Shown here: positions 1 to 6,909 of the stretch, one piece after another
Layout of the letters: every line of letters begins with the position of its first letter
Position numbering within the stretch: the first letter of the stretch is position 1
Assembly: GCA_015654695.1 (NCBI GenBank)
Contig: JAATGJ010000146.1
Location: 1 to 32,084, forward strand
Source: Chitinophagales bacterium
Lineage (GTDB): Bacteria > Bacteroidota > Bacteroidia > Chitinophagales > Chitinophagaceae
Direction of reading: 5' to 3'
Length of the DNA stretch: 32,084 nucleotides
The notes under the pieces: model-generated
Seen by the model: the letters and a program-made list of their open reading frames with translations, nothing else
Told to the model about the DNA's origin: nothing
Database searches by the model: none
Position numbers and translations under genes: made by a program

Positions 1-360
1 AATGGCGAGACAGCCACCACCTGATCCCGCTACAGCATTTTCAAATTTTGCATTTTCCTGCCTGTCGGTTGCGTGATCCTACTGTAACGCTCCCAAATCT
101 CCCTTGCCGCCTGTCCCGGTTTCAAATACCCAGTTGGCAGATTGGATGATATTGTCGTTGAATTCATCATTCCATAACAAATCATAACCGCTGTATGCCG
201 CCGGTGGCAGTACCGGCGTAGTAACGGGTGGAATTACGGGCGGGTTAACAGGAGGAGCGGGATCAAGTACGGGTGATTTTTTGCAGGACAATATAACCAG
301 GACAACAAGTGTCAATAAGTAACGTGCTTTCATATGGGCAATGTTGATCATGATGTCCAT
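1..360 (-). pseudogene. GH16-type glycanase lipoprotein, 5' part, interrupted by in-frame TAG
   Basis: The likely start is the ATG at 333-331, which opens a lipoprotein signal peptide ending in the lipobox VILSC. A proline-rich linker follows, then a stretch typical of the N-terminus of glycoside hydrolase family 16 (laminarinase/beta-glucanase): LLWNDEFNDN and ETGTGG. A TAG codon at 81-79 stops the frame after residue 84 of that start. The same frame continues to the window edge with TDRQENAKFEN, which matches the next conserved GH16 block (usually ELQYYTDRQEN). The stop sits about where a Tyr is expected. So the gene is either disrupted by a nonsense change, with a small indel because the spacing also differs by about two residues, or the base call is wrong. 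The catalytic ExDxxE motif would lie beyond the window. The product would be an outer-surface polysaccharide hydrolase. Confidence 0.72.
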
Positions 361-449
361 AAAAATAGCTAATTATATTAAAATATACCCATCGTCATCC
401 ATCAATTCTGCCAATTAGCAAATGGATTTCATTAAACATTTACAACAGG

Positions 450-905
450 CTATGCTGAATACACCTTCAGATTAATGATTTGAGTTGTTAAATCTATTGT
501 CCCAATTCCCCACACTTGAAGCGTATTCATCCAGGTATAGTTTTTATAAGAGCTAAACAAGGTTATGTTTTCTCTTAAGTCAGAAATACGGCTGTCTTTT
601 CGCGGGATACAAACACCATCAGCTTTTAAAGAAATTTTCTGTCCGTCTTCTGTAGTTATTTTTGCATGAACGTCAAGTTCCATACGACCGTCCGGGCGTA
701 CCCGAAGATAGTCAACACCCTTGACCATGCCTTTTAGTTTTTCACCGGTCGCAGGTCCTTCGAAGTATGCATCGCAGCGGACACCTCCTGGTGGCATTGC
801 CACTTTTCCTGCCATCACTTCCTCTATACTGGTTCCATACTCAGTGAATCCAGCAGGGTTTAGGGTACACTCATATAACAGTTCCCCTATTTCAATTTTG
901 CTCAT
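450..905 (-). CDS. DUF3237 domain-containing protein
   Basis: A 151-residue soluble protein without a signal peptide. The pattern of an early LLYE(C)TLNPA strand, a central GP-GEKLKG-MVKGVDYLRVRPDG block and ELDVHAKITTEDG matches the DUF3237 family, small beta-barrel proteins of unknown function. The middle block (roughly residues 49-85) is the most family-like part. The gene lies 81 bases downstream of the short-chain dehydrogenase on the same strand, so the two may share a transcript controlled by the divergent HxlR gene. No catalytic role can be assigned from the sequence. Confidence 0.8.
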   Translation of the reverse strand: MSKIEIGELLYECTLNPAGFTEYGTSIEEVMAGKVAMPPGGVRCDAYFEGPATGEKLKGMVKGVDYLRVRPDGRMELDVHAKITTEDGQKISLKADGVCIPRKDSRISDLRENITLFSSYKNYTWMNTLQVWGIGTIDLTTQIINLKVYSA

Positions 906-986
906 GGTATTTTATTTTTTTTGTCTGCCTGGCCGGTTTTCGGCTCATCTTGTTTATTGACAATAAATATTAACTGTTGAAATATT

Positions 987-1751
987 TTATAAAGACATAC
1001 CACCTGACGCTTCAATTCGCTGACCAGTTATCCATTTTGCATCATCGGTACATAAGAATGCAATTATACCCCCTATGTCATCTGCCTGTCCAATACGCGG
1101 AATTGCAGTAATTGATTTAAGATACGCCTGCACTTGCGGGTTATCTCTTGTATTGCCACCACCAAAATCCGTGGCGATTGCACCCGGCGCGACAATATTG
1201 GCTCTAATATTTCGACCTCCTAATTCTTTGGCTAAGTATTTCGTAAATGTTTCAACAGCAGATTTCATAGATGCATAAGCGCCTCTGCCTGCGAAAGTAA
1301 CACGGGTTAAGCCCGTAGAAATATTAACGATACCGCCATCGTAATTTAAAATGGGTAATACTTTTTGTGTAAAAAAGAAAACTCCTTTAAAATGAACATT
1401 CAATAATTCATCAAATTGTTCTTCGGTAGTTTCTGCAAATGATGGACTATGTAAGCCAAAGCCGCCATTGTTAATTAAGAAATCAATTTTTTCAGCATTA
1501 AACTCTGATTGTAATGATTTTTGTAATCCTGCTATAAAACCATCAAAGCTTCTGACATCTGCGACATTGAGCTGCATCGTTGTTGCTTTTTGCCCAAGTG
1601 CCTGAATTTCTTTTGCCACTTCGTCCGCGGCATTTCTGTTGCTATTGTAAGTTAGTACAACATCAAGTCCTTTTTTAGCGATACTTAAAGCCATATCTTT
1701 TCCAAGACCACGACCTCCGCCAGTTACTAATGCAATTTTACTTTTTGTCAT
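987..1751 (-). CDS. SDR family NAD(P)-dependent oxidoreductase
   Basis: A 254-residue classical short-chain dehydrogenase, the usual length for the family. The Rossmann dinucleotide motif is TGGGRGLG at residues 10-17. The structural NNAG motif appears as NNGG. The catalytic triad is visible as the Ser of NIST and the Tyr and Lys of YASMK. The C-terminal region (GQADDIGGIIAFLCTDDAKWITGQ) is typical of FabG-like members, but FabG-like sequence does not establish a fatty-acid role; substrate is unknown. The gene is divergent from an HxlR regulator 80 bases away, a very common pairing in which the regulator responds to reactive or electrophilic compounds and the SDR reduces them. That role is inference. 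Confidence 0.9.
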   Translation of the reverse strand: MTKSKIALVTGGGRGLGKDMALSIAKKGLDVVLTYNSNRNAADEVAKEIQALGQKATTMQLNVADVRSFDGFIAGLQKSLQSEFNAEKIDFLINNGGFGLHSPSFAETTEEQFDELLNVHFKGVFFFTQKVLPILNYDGGIVNISTGLTRVTFAGRGAYASMKSAVETFTKYLAKELGGRNIRANIVAPGAIATDFGGGNTRDNPQVQAYLKSITAIPRIGQADDIGGIIAFLCTDDAKWITGQRIEASGGMSL

Positions 1752-1776
1752 CCCGGTTTATTTTTTATTTATTATG

Positions 1777-1784
1777 CAAACTTA
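1777..1784 (-). promoter_or_regulatory. Candidate -7 element for the SDR gene (TAAGTTTG)
   Basis: On the minus strand this octamer fits TAnnTTTG, the -7 consensus of the primary sigma factor of Bacteroidota. It lies 25 bases upstream of the SDR start codon. No convincing -33 TTTG is seen at the usual distance. Confidence 0.45.
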
Positions 1785-1794
1785 TGAACCATTT

Positions 1795-1829
1795 GATATA
1801 CTTTTGATACCGATATACAAAAGGATACC
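1795..1829 (+). promoter_or_regulatory. Direct-repeat operator candidate overlapping the hxlR promoter
   Basis: Two copies of GATATAC-N4/5-GATACC lie head to tail: GATATAC at 1795 and 1812, GATACC at 1806 and 1824. A nested inverted repeat CTTTTG (1801-1806)/CAAAAG (1818-1823) is also present. The octamer TACTTTTG at 1799-1806 fits TAnnTTTG and would be the -7 element for hxlR. The repeats therefore cover the promoter and abut the hxlR start codon at 1832, as expected for autoregulation. That HxlR binds here is inference. Confidence 0.5.
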
Positions 1830-1831
1830 AC

Positions 1832-2173
1832 ATGACTCAAAAACAACTGGAAGAAAAAATAAAATATTTGCAAGACTTTCACACTGCAATAAATGGAAAG
1901 TGGAAATTGTCAATTCTTATTTCAATAAATCACGGAAAAAACAGGTTCAGGGATATCCAGGCCAATATTCCTAAAATAACAAACCGGGTTTTATCCAAGG
2001 AGCTGAAAGACCTGGAAGCCAACCAAATGATTACAAGAACCGTTTACGATACTATTCCTGTTACGGTTGAATACAAAGCGACTGAGTATTCCTTAACAAT
2101 AAAGCCTGTAATTGAAATGATGACAGCATGGGGCAAGAAACATAGAAATAAAATATCAGGAAAATCAATTTAA
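1832..2173 (+). CDS. HxlR family winged-helix transcriptional regulator
   Basis: A 113-residue protein with the HxlR signature: the N-terminal NGKWKLSILISINHGKNRF helix, the recognition region around ITNRVLSKELKDLEANQMI (roughly residues 49-67), and the wing RTVYDTIPVTVEYKATEYS. It should act as a dimeric DNA-binding repressor. It is transcribed divergently from the SDR gene and probably controls it and itself. Most relatives carry a Cys just before the GKW motif, and in several of them this residue senses quinones or aldehydes. This protein has no cysteine at all, so a thiol-switch mechanism is excluded; the position is occupied by DFHTAI. Confidence 0.92.
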   Translation: MTQKQLEEKIKYLQDFHTAINGKWKLSILISINHGKNRFRDIQANIPKITNRVLSKELKDLEANQMITRTVYDTIPVTVEYKATEYSLTIKPVIEMMTAWGKKHRNKISGKSI

Positions 2174-2384
2174 AAAAGTGCAAACACAAAACATTGATTT
2201 GGCGAGCAGAAGGACCGGATGTTGATTAATTCCCCAATGTTTAAAGCCCTGACCGTCGTACTTCGTTATAAAATCTCCTCAATGTATTCTTCAGTATTTC
2301 TCAACTGGAATCGAACCATATCAACTATTCTTCCACAATGATTTGAATATCGTAGCCAAAAAAGGAAAAACTGATTCAAACTAA
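2174..2384. other. Intergenic region without a recognisable gene
   Basis: About 210 bases between the HxlR stop codon and the tRNA-Leu terminator. I see no promoter match, RNA gene or strong structure. A short open stretch on the minus strand ending at 2266 looks weakly protein-like but has no assignable family and is listed among rejected items. Confidence 0.5.
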
Positions 2385-2418
2385 AAAAGGCTTTAAGTAC
2401 AATGACTTAAAGCCTTTT
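2385..2418 (-). terminator. Rho-independent terminator after tRNA-Leu (usable in both directions)
   Basis: A perfect 14-bp stem (AAAAGGCTTTAAGT at 2385-2398, complement at 2405-2418) closes a 6-base loop. Read on the minus strand it is followed by a T-rich tail, and it lies 10 bases beyond the 3' end of tRNA-Leu. The plus-strand side is also T-rich, so it may stop read-through from hxlR as well. Confidence 0.88.
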
Positions 2419-2428
2419 CTAATATAAG

Positions 2429-2512
2429 TGCCCAGGACTGGATTCGAACCAGCACATCCTTGCGAACGCTGCCACCTGAAGGCAGTGCGTCTACCAATTT
2501 CGCCACCTGGGC
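2429..2512 (-). tRNA. tRNA-Leu (anticodon CAG)
   Basis: The acceptor stem GCCCAGG (2512-2506) pairs with CCTGGGC (2436-2430), and the discriminator base is A at 2429. The D-arm has the class II leucine pattern GGCGAAATTGGTAGACGC. The anticodon stem is CTGCC/GGCAG with loop TTCAGGT, giving anticodon CAG. A long variable arm follows, then the T-arm CTGGTTCGAATCCAG. The CCA end is not encoded, so this tRNA depends on the CCA-adding enzyme found 3 kb away. A promoter lies at 2541-2571 and a terminator just downstream, so it is a single-gene unit. Confidence 0.96.
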
Positions 2513-2540
2513 TCGTCCCGGTTTTTATCAGCAGGGCGTG

Positions 2541-2571
2541 CAAATATAAGCGACTATACGGAAACATTAAA
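2541..2571 (-). promoter_or_regulatory. Bacteroidota-type promoter for tRNA-Leu
   Basis: On the minus strand, TATATTTG (2548-2541) fits the -7 consensus TAnnTTTG, and TTTA (2571-2568) lies 19 bases upstream, where TTTG is expected. The tRNA 5' end is 28 bases downstream. The -33 element falls inside the last codons of dapD. This is the best two-element promoter match in the window. Confidence 0.6.
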
Positions 2572-3378
2572 ATCTCTCAACGCATCATTCAAACTCGTTT
2601 TCAGATCAGTGCCTGGATTCCTTTGGCCAATGATCAATGCGCAACCAACACCATATTCGCCTGCCGGAAATTTTTTGGTATAAGAGCCGGGGATCACGAC
2701 ACTTCTGGCCGGTACCTTTCCTTTCATTTCTACGGGCTCGCTGCCACTTACATCAATGATCTTCGTTGATTGAGTTAATACTACATTGGCGCCAAGCACT
2801 GCTTCCTTTTCTACCCTTACACCTTCCACTACTATACAGCGGCTGCCAATAAAGCAACCATCCTCAATAATTACCGGTGAAGCCTGCAATGGTTCCAGTA
2901 CTCCGCCAATGCCTACTCCGCCACTCAGATGAACTCCTTTACCTATCTGCGCACAACTGCCAACAGTAGCCCATGTATCCACCATGGTTCCTTCGTCCAC
3001 GTAAGCGCCGATATTTACATACGATGGCATCAGCACCACATTCCTTGCCAGGTAAGCCCCATATCTTGCCACGGCATGTGGTACTGCACGAACACCCAGG
3101 TCTTTGTAGTTTTTCTTCAGCAGCATTTTATCATAAAACTCAAATGGTTCCATATTCCATGTCTTCATCGGCTGAATACCGAAATACATCAGTATCGCCT
3201 GCTTTACCCATTCATTCACCTGCCAGCCGCCTTCAGCGCCAGCCGAAGGGTCCGTTGGTGATGCTACCCGTAATCTTCCTTTATCCAGTTCTTCAATGAT
3301 AACATGCACGGCATCGCTGTATTTATTTTCTTTTAACAGCTCACGGTTGGCCCATGCTTCCTGTACCAGTTCTTTCAT
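2554..3378 (-). CDS. dapD: 2,3,4,5-tetrahydropyridine-2,6-dicarboxylate N-succinyltransferase
   Basis: A 274-residue cytosolic enzyme, the typical DapD length. It succinylates tetrahydrodipicolinate using succinyl-CoA in the succinylase branch of the lysine and meso-diaminopimelate pathway, so it supplies peptidoglycan precursors. The N-terminal helical domain ends near VNEWVKQAILMYF. It is followed by hexapeptide left-handed beta-helix repeats (residues about 110-215), including MPSYVNIGAYVDEGTMVDTW and GVGIGGVLEPLQASPVIIED. The C-terminal ALIIGQRNPGTD block is also characteristic. The gene stands alone between tRNA-Leu and a divergent glycosyltransferase. Its promoter is probably within 3379-3440, next to a heptad-repeat tract. 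Confidence 0.97.
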   Translation of the reverse strand: MKELVQEAWANRELLKENKYSDAVHVIIEELDKGRLRVASPTDPSAGAEGGWQVNEWVKQAILMYFGIQPMKTWNMEPFEFYDKMLLKKNYKDLGVRAVPHAVARYGAYLARNVVLMPSYVNIGAYVDEGTMVDTWATVGSCAQIGKGVHLSGGVGIGGVLEPLQASPVIIEDGCFIGSRCIVVEGVRVEKEAVLGANVVLTQSTKIIDVSGSEPVEMKGKVPARSVVIPGSYTKKFPAGEYGVGCALIIGQRNPGTDLKTSLNDALRDFNVSV

Positions 3379-3398
3379 TTCGTATAATTTGCTGCGAA

Positions 3399-3433
3399 AA
3401 TAGTCAATAGTAAATGGTGAATTGTCAATGACG
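3399..3433 (-). repeat. Degenerate 7-bp tandem tract upstream of dapD
   Basis: Five consecutive heptads on the plus strand (3399, 3406, 3413, 3420, 3427) all begin with AAT. The first two differ only in their last base (AATAGTC, AATAGTA), and four of five share GT at positions 5-6. On the dapD strand the tract runs into the octamer at 3402-3395, which is one mismatch from TAnnTTTG. A partial inverted counterpart lies around 3464-3485. Confidence 0.6.
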
Positions 3434-3513
3434 GCTACAAATTATTCCGCGGACTGCAATATTCGCAATTGACTATACATTAGTCATCAAAATAATCCGC
3501 AACTTTGTAAATT

Positions 3514-4665
3514 ATGAATATCGGTTTTGACGCAAAAAGAGCTTATCACAACGGTACCGGGCTTGGACATTACAGCCGGACATTGATACGTTCATTATCG
3601 GAGTATTACCCGGAACACCAGTATTATTTATTTAATCCAAAAAAATCAGGCAGGTTTAACCTGCAAGCTGAAAACATACATGAGGTGAGGCCGCAAAATT
3701 TTCCTTCCACTTTATTTCGTTCGGCATGGCGCAGTCGCTGGGTAAAAACCGATCTCAAAAAATATAAGATTGATCTGTACCATGGACTTAGTCATGAGAT
3801 ACCTCTCGGCATTGATAAAACAGGCATTAAATCCGTTGTTACTATTCATGACCTGGTGCATGAGCGTTATCCTGAACAATATAACCCTGTTGACGTAAGG
3901 ATTTATTCCAGGAAATTCCGCTATGCCTGTGAACATGCACGGAAAGTAATTGCCATCAGCGAACAAACAAAGAAAGACATTATTGATTTTTACAAAACAC
4001 CGGAGGAAAAAATTGCTGTTTGTTACCAGAGTTGTAATCCTGCTTTTGGCAAAGAAGTAAGTGAACAGGAAAAGGAAAGGGTGAAAAAAATGTATGGATT
4101 GCCGGATAAGTTCTTTTTATATGTCGGCTCCATAATTGAGAGAAAGAACCTGCTGAATATTTGCAAAGCTATGTTCCTGCTGCGCAATGAAACAGGTATT
4201 CCATTAGTAGCTATCGGTGACGGTACCCGGTACAAGCAACAGGTAAAAGATTATATTATGCAAAACGGATTAGGTAAAAGGGTTATCCTGCTTTCGGAAA
4301 ATCCCTCTGCGAAATCCTCAAAGGCGTTTCAATCCGCGGCTGATTTCCCGGCCATTTACCAGTCTGCCATCGCGATGATCTACCCTTCTTTTTTTGAAGG
4401 GTTTGGTATCCCGGTGCTGGAAGCATTATGGAGCAGGTTGCCGGTTATCACTTCTAACGTATCTTGCCTGCCGGAAGCAGGCGGCGAGGGAGCTTATTAT
4501 GTCAATCCCGGCAACGCAGAAGAAATAGCTGAAGGGATGAAGCGGATGTATAGTGACAAAGAACTGGTGGCAACCATGAAAGAGAAAGGCTGGCTTCATG
4601 CGCAACGCTTTACACAGCAAAAAAGTGCGGAGACGGTAATGAATGTGTATAAAGGACTCACCTGA
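3514..4665 (+). CDS. GT4-type (GT-B fold) glycosyltransferase
   Basis: A 383-residue cytosolic or membrane-associated glycosyltransferase of the group 1/GT4 class. The N-terminal Rossmann-like domain opens with IGFDAKRAYHNGTGLGHYSR, with the glycine-rich acceptor loop, and contains VVTIHDLVHERYP. The C-terminal donor-binding domain contains KFFLYVGSIIERKN and the EX7E retaining-enzyme signature at E295 and E303 (EGFGIPVLE), followed by PVITSNVSCLPEAGGEGAYY. The sequence resembles mannosyltransferases of polysaccharide or lipopolysaccharide assembly, but donor and acceptor cannot be told. It is the only glycan gene in its neighbourhood and is divergent from dapD. The following gene starts 102 bases later. 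Confidence 0.9.
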   Translation: MNIGFDAKRAYHNGTGLGHYSRTLIRSLSEYYPEHQYYLFNPKKSGRFNLQAENIHEVRPQNFPSTLFRSAWRSRWVKTDLKKYKIDLYHGLSHEIPLGIDKTGIKSVVTIHDLVHERYPEQYNPVDVRIYSRKFRYACEHARKVIAISEQTKKDIIDFYKTPEEKIAVCYQSCNPAFGKEVSEQEKERVKKMYGLPDKFFLYVGSIIERKNLLNICKAMFLLRNETGIPLVAIGDGTRYKQQVKDYIMQNGLGKRVILLSENPSAKSSKAFQSAADFPAIYQSAIAMIYPSFFEGFGIPVLEALWSRLPVITSNVSCLPEAGGEGAYYVNPGNAEEIAEGMKRMYSDKELVATMKEKGWLHAQRFTQQKSAETVMNVYKGLT

Positions 4666-4767
4666 ATCCTTTCTTCCGGAATTTTCGGGAACTTTGACAA
4701 AGAGTGGCGCAGGAGAGTTCCTTTACGCATACTATAAACCCGAATTTTAAATTTAAGGTTAGCTATT

Positions 4768-5340
4768 ATGAATTTTGAAAAAGATATTGAGCAATGCCTG
4801 TTCGTATTAAGAGAAGGCGGTATTATTATTTATCCTACAGATACAGTGTGGGGTATTGGCTGTGATGCCACCAATGAAAAAGCAGCGGAACGGATTTATA
4901 AATTGAAGAAACGTACCGACAGCAAGGCGATGATCGTACTGGTAACAGAAGAACGGGACGTGTTGCAATATGTGGCGAACCCTGATCGCAGGGTGTTTAC
5001 ATACCTGGAAGAACAGGTAACAAAACCTACTACCGTAATATATAAAGGCGCCATCGGGTTAGCAGAGAATATAATTGGCAAGGATGGCAGTATTGCTATG
5101 CGGATATGCAATGATGAGTTTTGCCGGAATCTTATTAAAAGGTTTCGCAAACCTATTGTATCCACTTCTGCTAATATAACCGGGCAGCCGGTTGCGAATA
5201 TATTTGCTGATATCAGCGTGGATATAAAGATCGGTGTTGACTATATTGTCAACTATCGCCAGGACGATACTACCGTTGCCGAACCTTCTACGTTGATCAA
5301 ATGGAATAAAGATGGCACTACTACTGTTATAAGACCCTGA
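4768..5340 (+). CDS. tsaC: L-threonylcarbamoyladenylate synthase (YrdC/Sua5 family)
   Basis: A 190-residue protein, the short YrdC-only form without the Sua5 C-terminal domain. It makes threonylcarbamoyl-AMP from threonine, bicarbonate and ATP, the first step of t6A formation at position 37 of ANN-decoding tRNAs. Family hallmarks are IIYPTDTVWGIGCDA near residues 20-34, the basic IYKLKKRTDSKAM segment, and PIVSTSANITGQP with the SxSAN nucleotide-binding motif near residues 130-142. It precedes cca by 58 bases and belongs to a run of tRNA-maturation genes. The sequence cannot separate strict TsaC from the paralogous YciO group with certainty, but the conserved segments favour TsaC. Confidence 0.92.
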   Translation: MNFEKDIEQCLFVLREGGIIIYPTDTVWGIGCDATNEKAAERIYKLKKRTDSKAMIVLVTEERDVLQYVANPDRRVFTYLEEQVTKPTTVIYKGAIGLAENIIGKDGSIAMRICNDEFCRNLIKRFRKPIVSTSANITGQPVANIFADISVDIKIGVDYIVNYRQDDTTVAEPSTLIKWNKDGTTTVIRP

Positions 5341-5341
5341 C

Positions 5342-5370
5342 CCTTGTACCTTGCACCTTGCTTCCTTGTA
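5342..5370 (+). repeat. Degenerate 7-bp tandem tract upstream of cca
   Basis: CCTTGTA at 5342, CCTTGCA at 5349 and CCTTGCT at 5356 are consecutive heptads. A fourth copy, CCTTGTA, lies at 5364 after a 1-base slip. A pyrimidine-rich stretch then leads into the -7 element at 5383. Confidence 0.65.
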
Positions 5371-5382
5371 GCTTCTCCCTCT

Positions 5383-5390
5383 TATCTTTG
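5383..5390 (+). promoter_or_regulatory. -7 element TATCTTTG of the cca promoter
   Basis: An exact TAnnTTTG match only 8 bases before the cca ATG, so the mRNA would be leaderless or have a leader of a few bases. There is no good TTTG at the -33 distance; that position lies in or beside the heptad tract. Confidence 0.55.
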
Positions 5391-5398
5391 CCCTATTT

Positions 5399-6901
5399 AT
5401 GGAAATCAGTTGTACAGAAAAAGAATTGCTTTTATTGAATAAGATCGCCAATGCAGCTGATGCGCTGGGAGTGGAAACGTATTTGATTGGTGGTTTTGTA
5501 AGGGATAAGCTACTTGGCAGGCTAACAAAAGATGCGGATATAGTTTGTGATGGAGATGGTATTGAACTGGCAAAAGCTGTGGCAAAACAATTTGATCCTG
5601 TTCCTCATGTCAATTATTTTAAAAACTTCGGTACTGCTCATATCAAAGTAGATATTTCAAACAATAATGACTCTCCAAAAGCCCCCTCTCCAGGAGGAGA
5701 GGGGGTTGAGGGTGAGGTTATAGATGAGGCCGCCACTTTCGACATCGAATTCGTTGGTGCCCGGAAAGAAAGTTACAATTTCCATTCCCGTAAACCGGAT
5801 GTAGAACCCGGCACATTGGAAGATGATCAGAAAAGAAGGGACTTTACGATTAATGCATTAGCCATCAGTTTAAACAAAAAAGATCATGGTAAACTGGTTG
5901 ATCCTTTCAACGGGTTAGGTGATCTTGAAAATAAAATAATCAAAACGCCGCTCGATCCATTGCAGACTTTCAGCGATGATCCTTTGCGTATGATGCGCGC
6001 CATCCGTTTTGCAACACAGCTTGGTTTTGTTATTGAAGAAAAAACATTACAGGCAATTAAAGATGATGCACACCGCATCAGTATCATTTCGCAGGAAAGA
6101 ATTACAGAAGAACTAAATAAGATCATCGCATCTCCCAAACCTTCGGTTGGGTTTGATCTTCTATATAAGACAGGTTTGCTGCATATTATTTTTCCGCAAA
6201 TTGTTGACCTCGCGGGAGCAGAATACAAAGATGGGCATGGTCATAAGGATAATTTTTATCATACCCTGCAGGTCTTGGATAATTTGGCGCAGCACTCTGA
6301 TGATATATGGCTGCGCTGGGCGGCAGTTTTACATGATATAGCAAAACCTGTCACCAAGAAATTTGAAGAAGGTCATGGCTGGACATTTCACGGGCATGAA
6401 GTAGTAGGGGGAAGAATGGTGCCAAAGATTTTTGGAAAGCTGAAGCTGCCGCAAAACGAAAAAATGCGGTTTGTCAGGAAAATGGTGGAATTGCATTTGC
6501 GGCCCATTAGTTTGACCAAAGATAATATCACGGATTCCGCCATCCGGCGTTTATTATTTGATGCAGGAGAAGATTTTGATTCACTAATGATGCTCTGCGA
6601 CGCGGATATCACTTCAAAGAATAAACAGAAAGTAAAAAGGTTCCTGGATAATTTCCAGGTAGTAAGGCAGCGCTGCAAAGAAGTGGAAGAAAGCGATCAT
6701 ATGCGTAGCTGGCAGCCGCCTATTGACGGGCAAAAGATCATGGATATGTTCGGGTTGCCGCCTTCCAAACCAGTGGGCATTCTCAAAAATGCGTTGAAGG
6801 ATGCCATGCTTGACGGCGAGATACCCAATACTTATGAAGCGGCCCATGAATTTCTGCTGGCAAAAGCAGGTGAAATGGGTTTAAAAACAATAAAATCTTA
6901 G
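5399..6901 (+). CDS. cca: CCA tRNA nucleotidyltransferase with HD domain
   Basis: A 500-residue class II CCA-adding enzyme that builds or repairs the 3'-CCA of tRNAs, needed here because the local tRNA-Leu gene does not encode CCA. The nucleotidyltransferase head has GGFVRD at residues 31-36 and the metal-binding DADIV at 45-49. FVGARKES and RRDFTINALA follow, then the neck motif FSDDPLRMMRAIRFATQLGF and EERITEEL-type RNA-binding sequence. The C-terminal half has an HD phosphohydrolase domain (HKDNFYHT near residue 280, LHDIAK near residues 311-316). Oddly, residues about 86-113, between the IKVD and FDIEFVGARKES strands, form an extra low-complexity segment rich in Pro, Gly and Glu. It is encoded by a GC-rich palindrome at 5682-5705. 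Family members usually have only a short turn there. Confidence 0.95.
   Translation: MEISCTEKELLLLNKIANAADALGVETYLIGGFVRDKLLGRLTKDADIVCDGDGIELAKAVAKQFDPVPHVNYFKNFGTAHIKVDISNNNDSPKAPSPGGEGVEGEVIDEAATFDIEFVGARKESYNFHSRKPDVEPGTLEDDQKRRDFTINALAISLNKKDHGKLVDPFNGLGDLENKIIKTPLDPLQTFSDDPLRMMRAIRFATQLGFVIEEKTLQAIKDDAHRISIISQERITEELNKIIASPKPSVGFDLLYKTGLLHIIFPQIVDLAGAEYKDGHGHKDNFYHTLQVLDNLAQHSDDIWLRWAAVLHDIAKPVTKKFEEGHGWTFHGHEVVGGRMVPKIFGKLKLPQNEKMRFVRKMVELHLRPISLTKDNITDSAIRRLLFDAGEDFDSLMMLCDADITSKNKQKVKRFLDNFQVVRQRCKEVEESDHMRSWQPPIDGQKIMDMFGLPPSKPVGILKNALKDAMLDGEIPNTYEAAHEFLLAKAGEMGLKTIKS
5682..5705. repeat. Palindromic repeat-like insertion inside cca
   Basis: CCCCCTCTCC (5682-5691) and GGAGAGGGGG (5696-5705) form a perfect 10-bp stem with a 4-base loop, followed by TTGAGGGTGAGG. 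From memory, this resembles an interspersed palindromic element common in Bacteroidota intergenic regions. Here it lies in the reading frame and is translated as part of residues 91-107 of Cca. It is far more GC-rich than its surroundings. Confidence 0.7.
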
Positions 6902-6909
6902 ATTTGCTT

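Noticed and set aside
2310-2330. Sequence resembling a tRNA T-arm (GGTTCGATTCC on the minus strand).
   Set aside because: Only three T-stem pairs form and there is no acceptor, D or anticodon arm around it.
2266-2380. Short minus-strand open stretch ending in a protein-like peptide (RNTEEYIEEIL).
   Set aside because: Fewer than 40 codons with only a weak TTG or internal ATG start, no family resemblance, and it abuts the tRNA terminator. It could be a relic, but cannot be supported.
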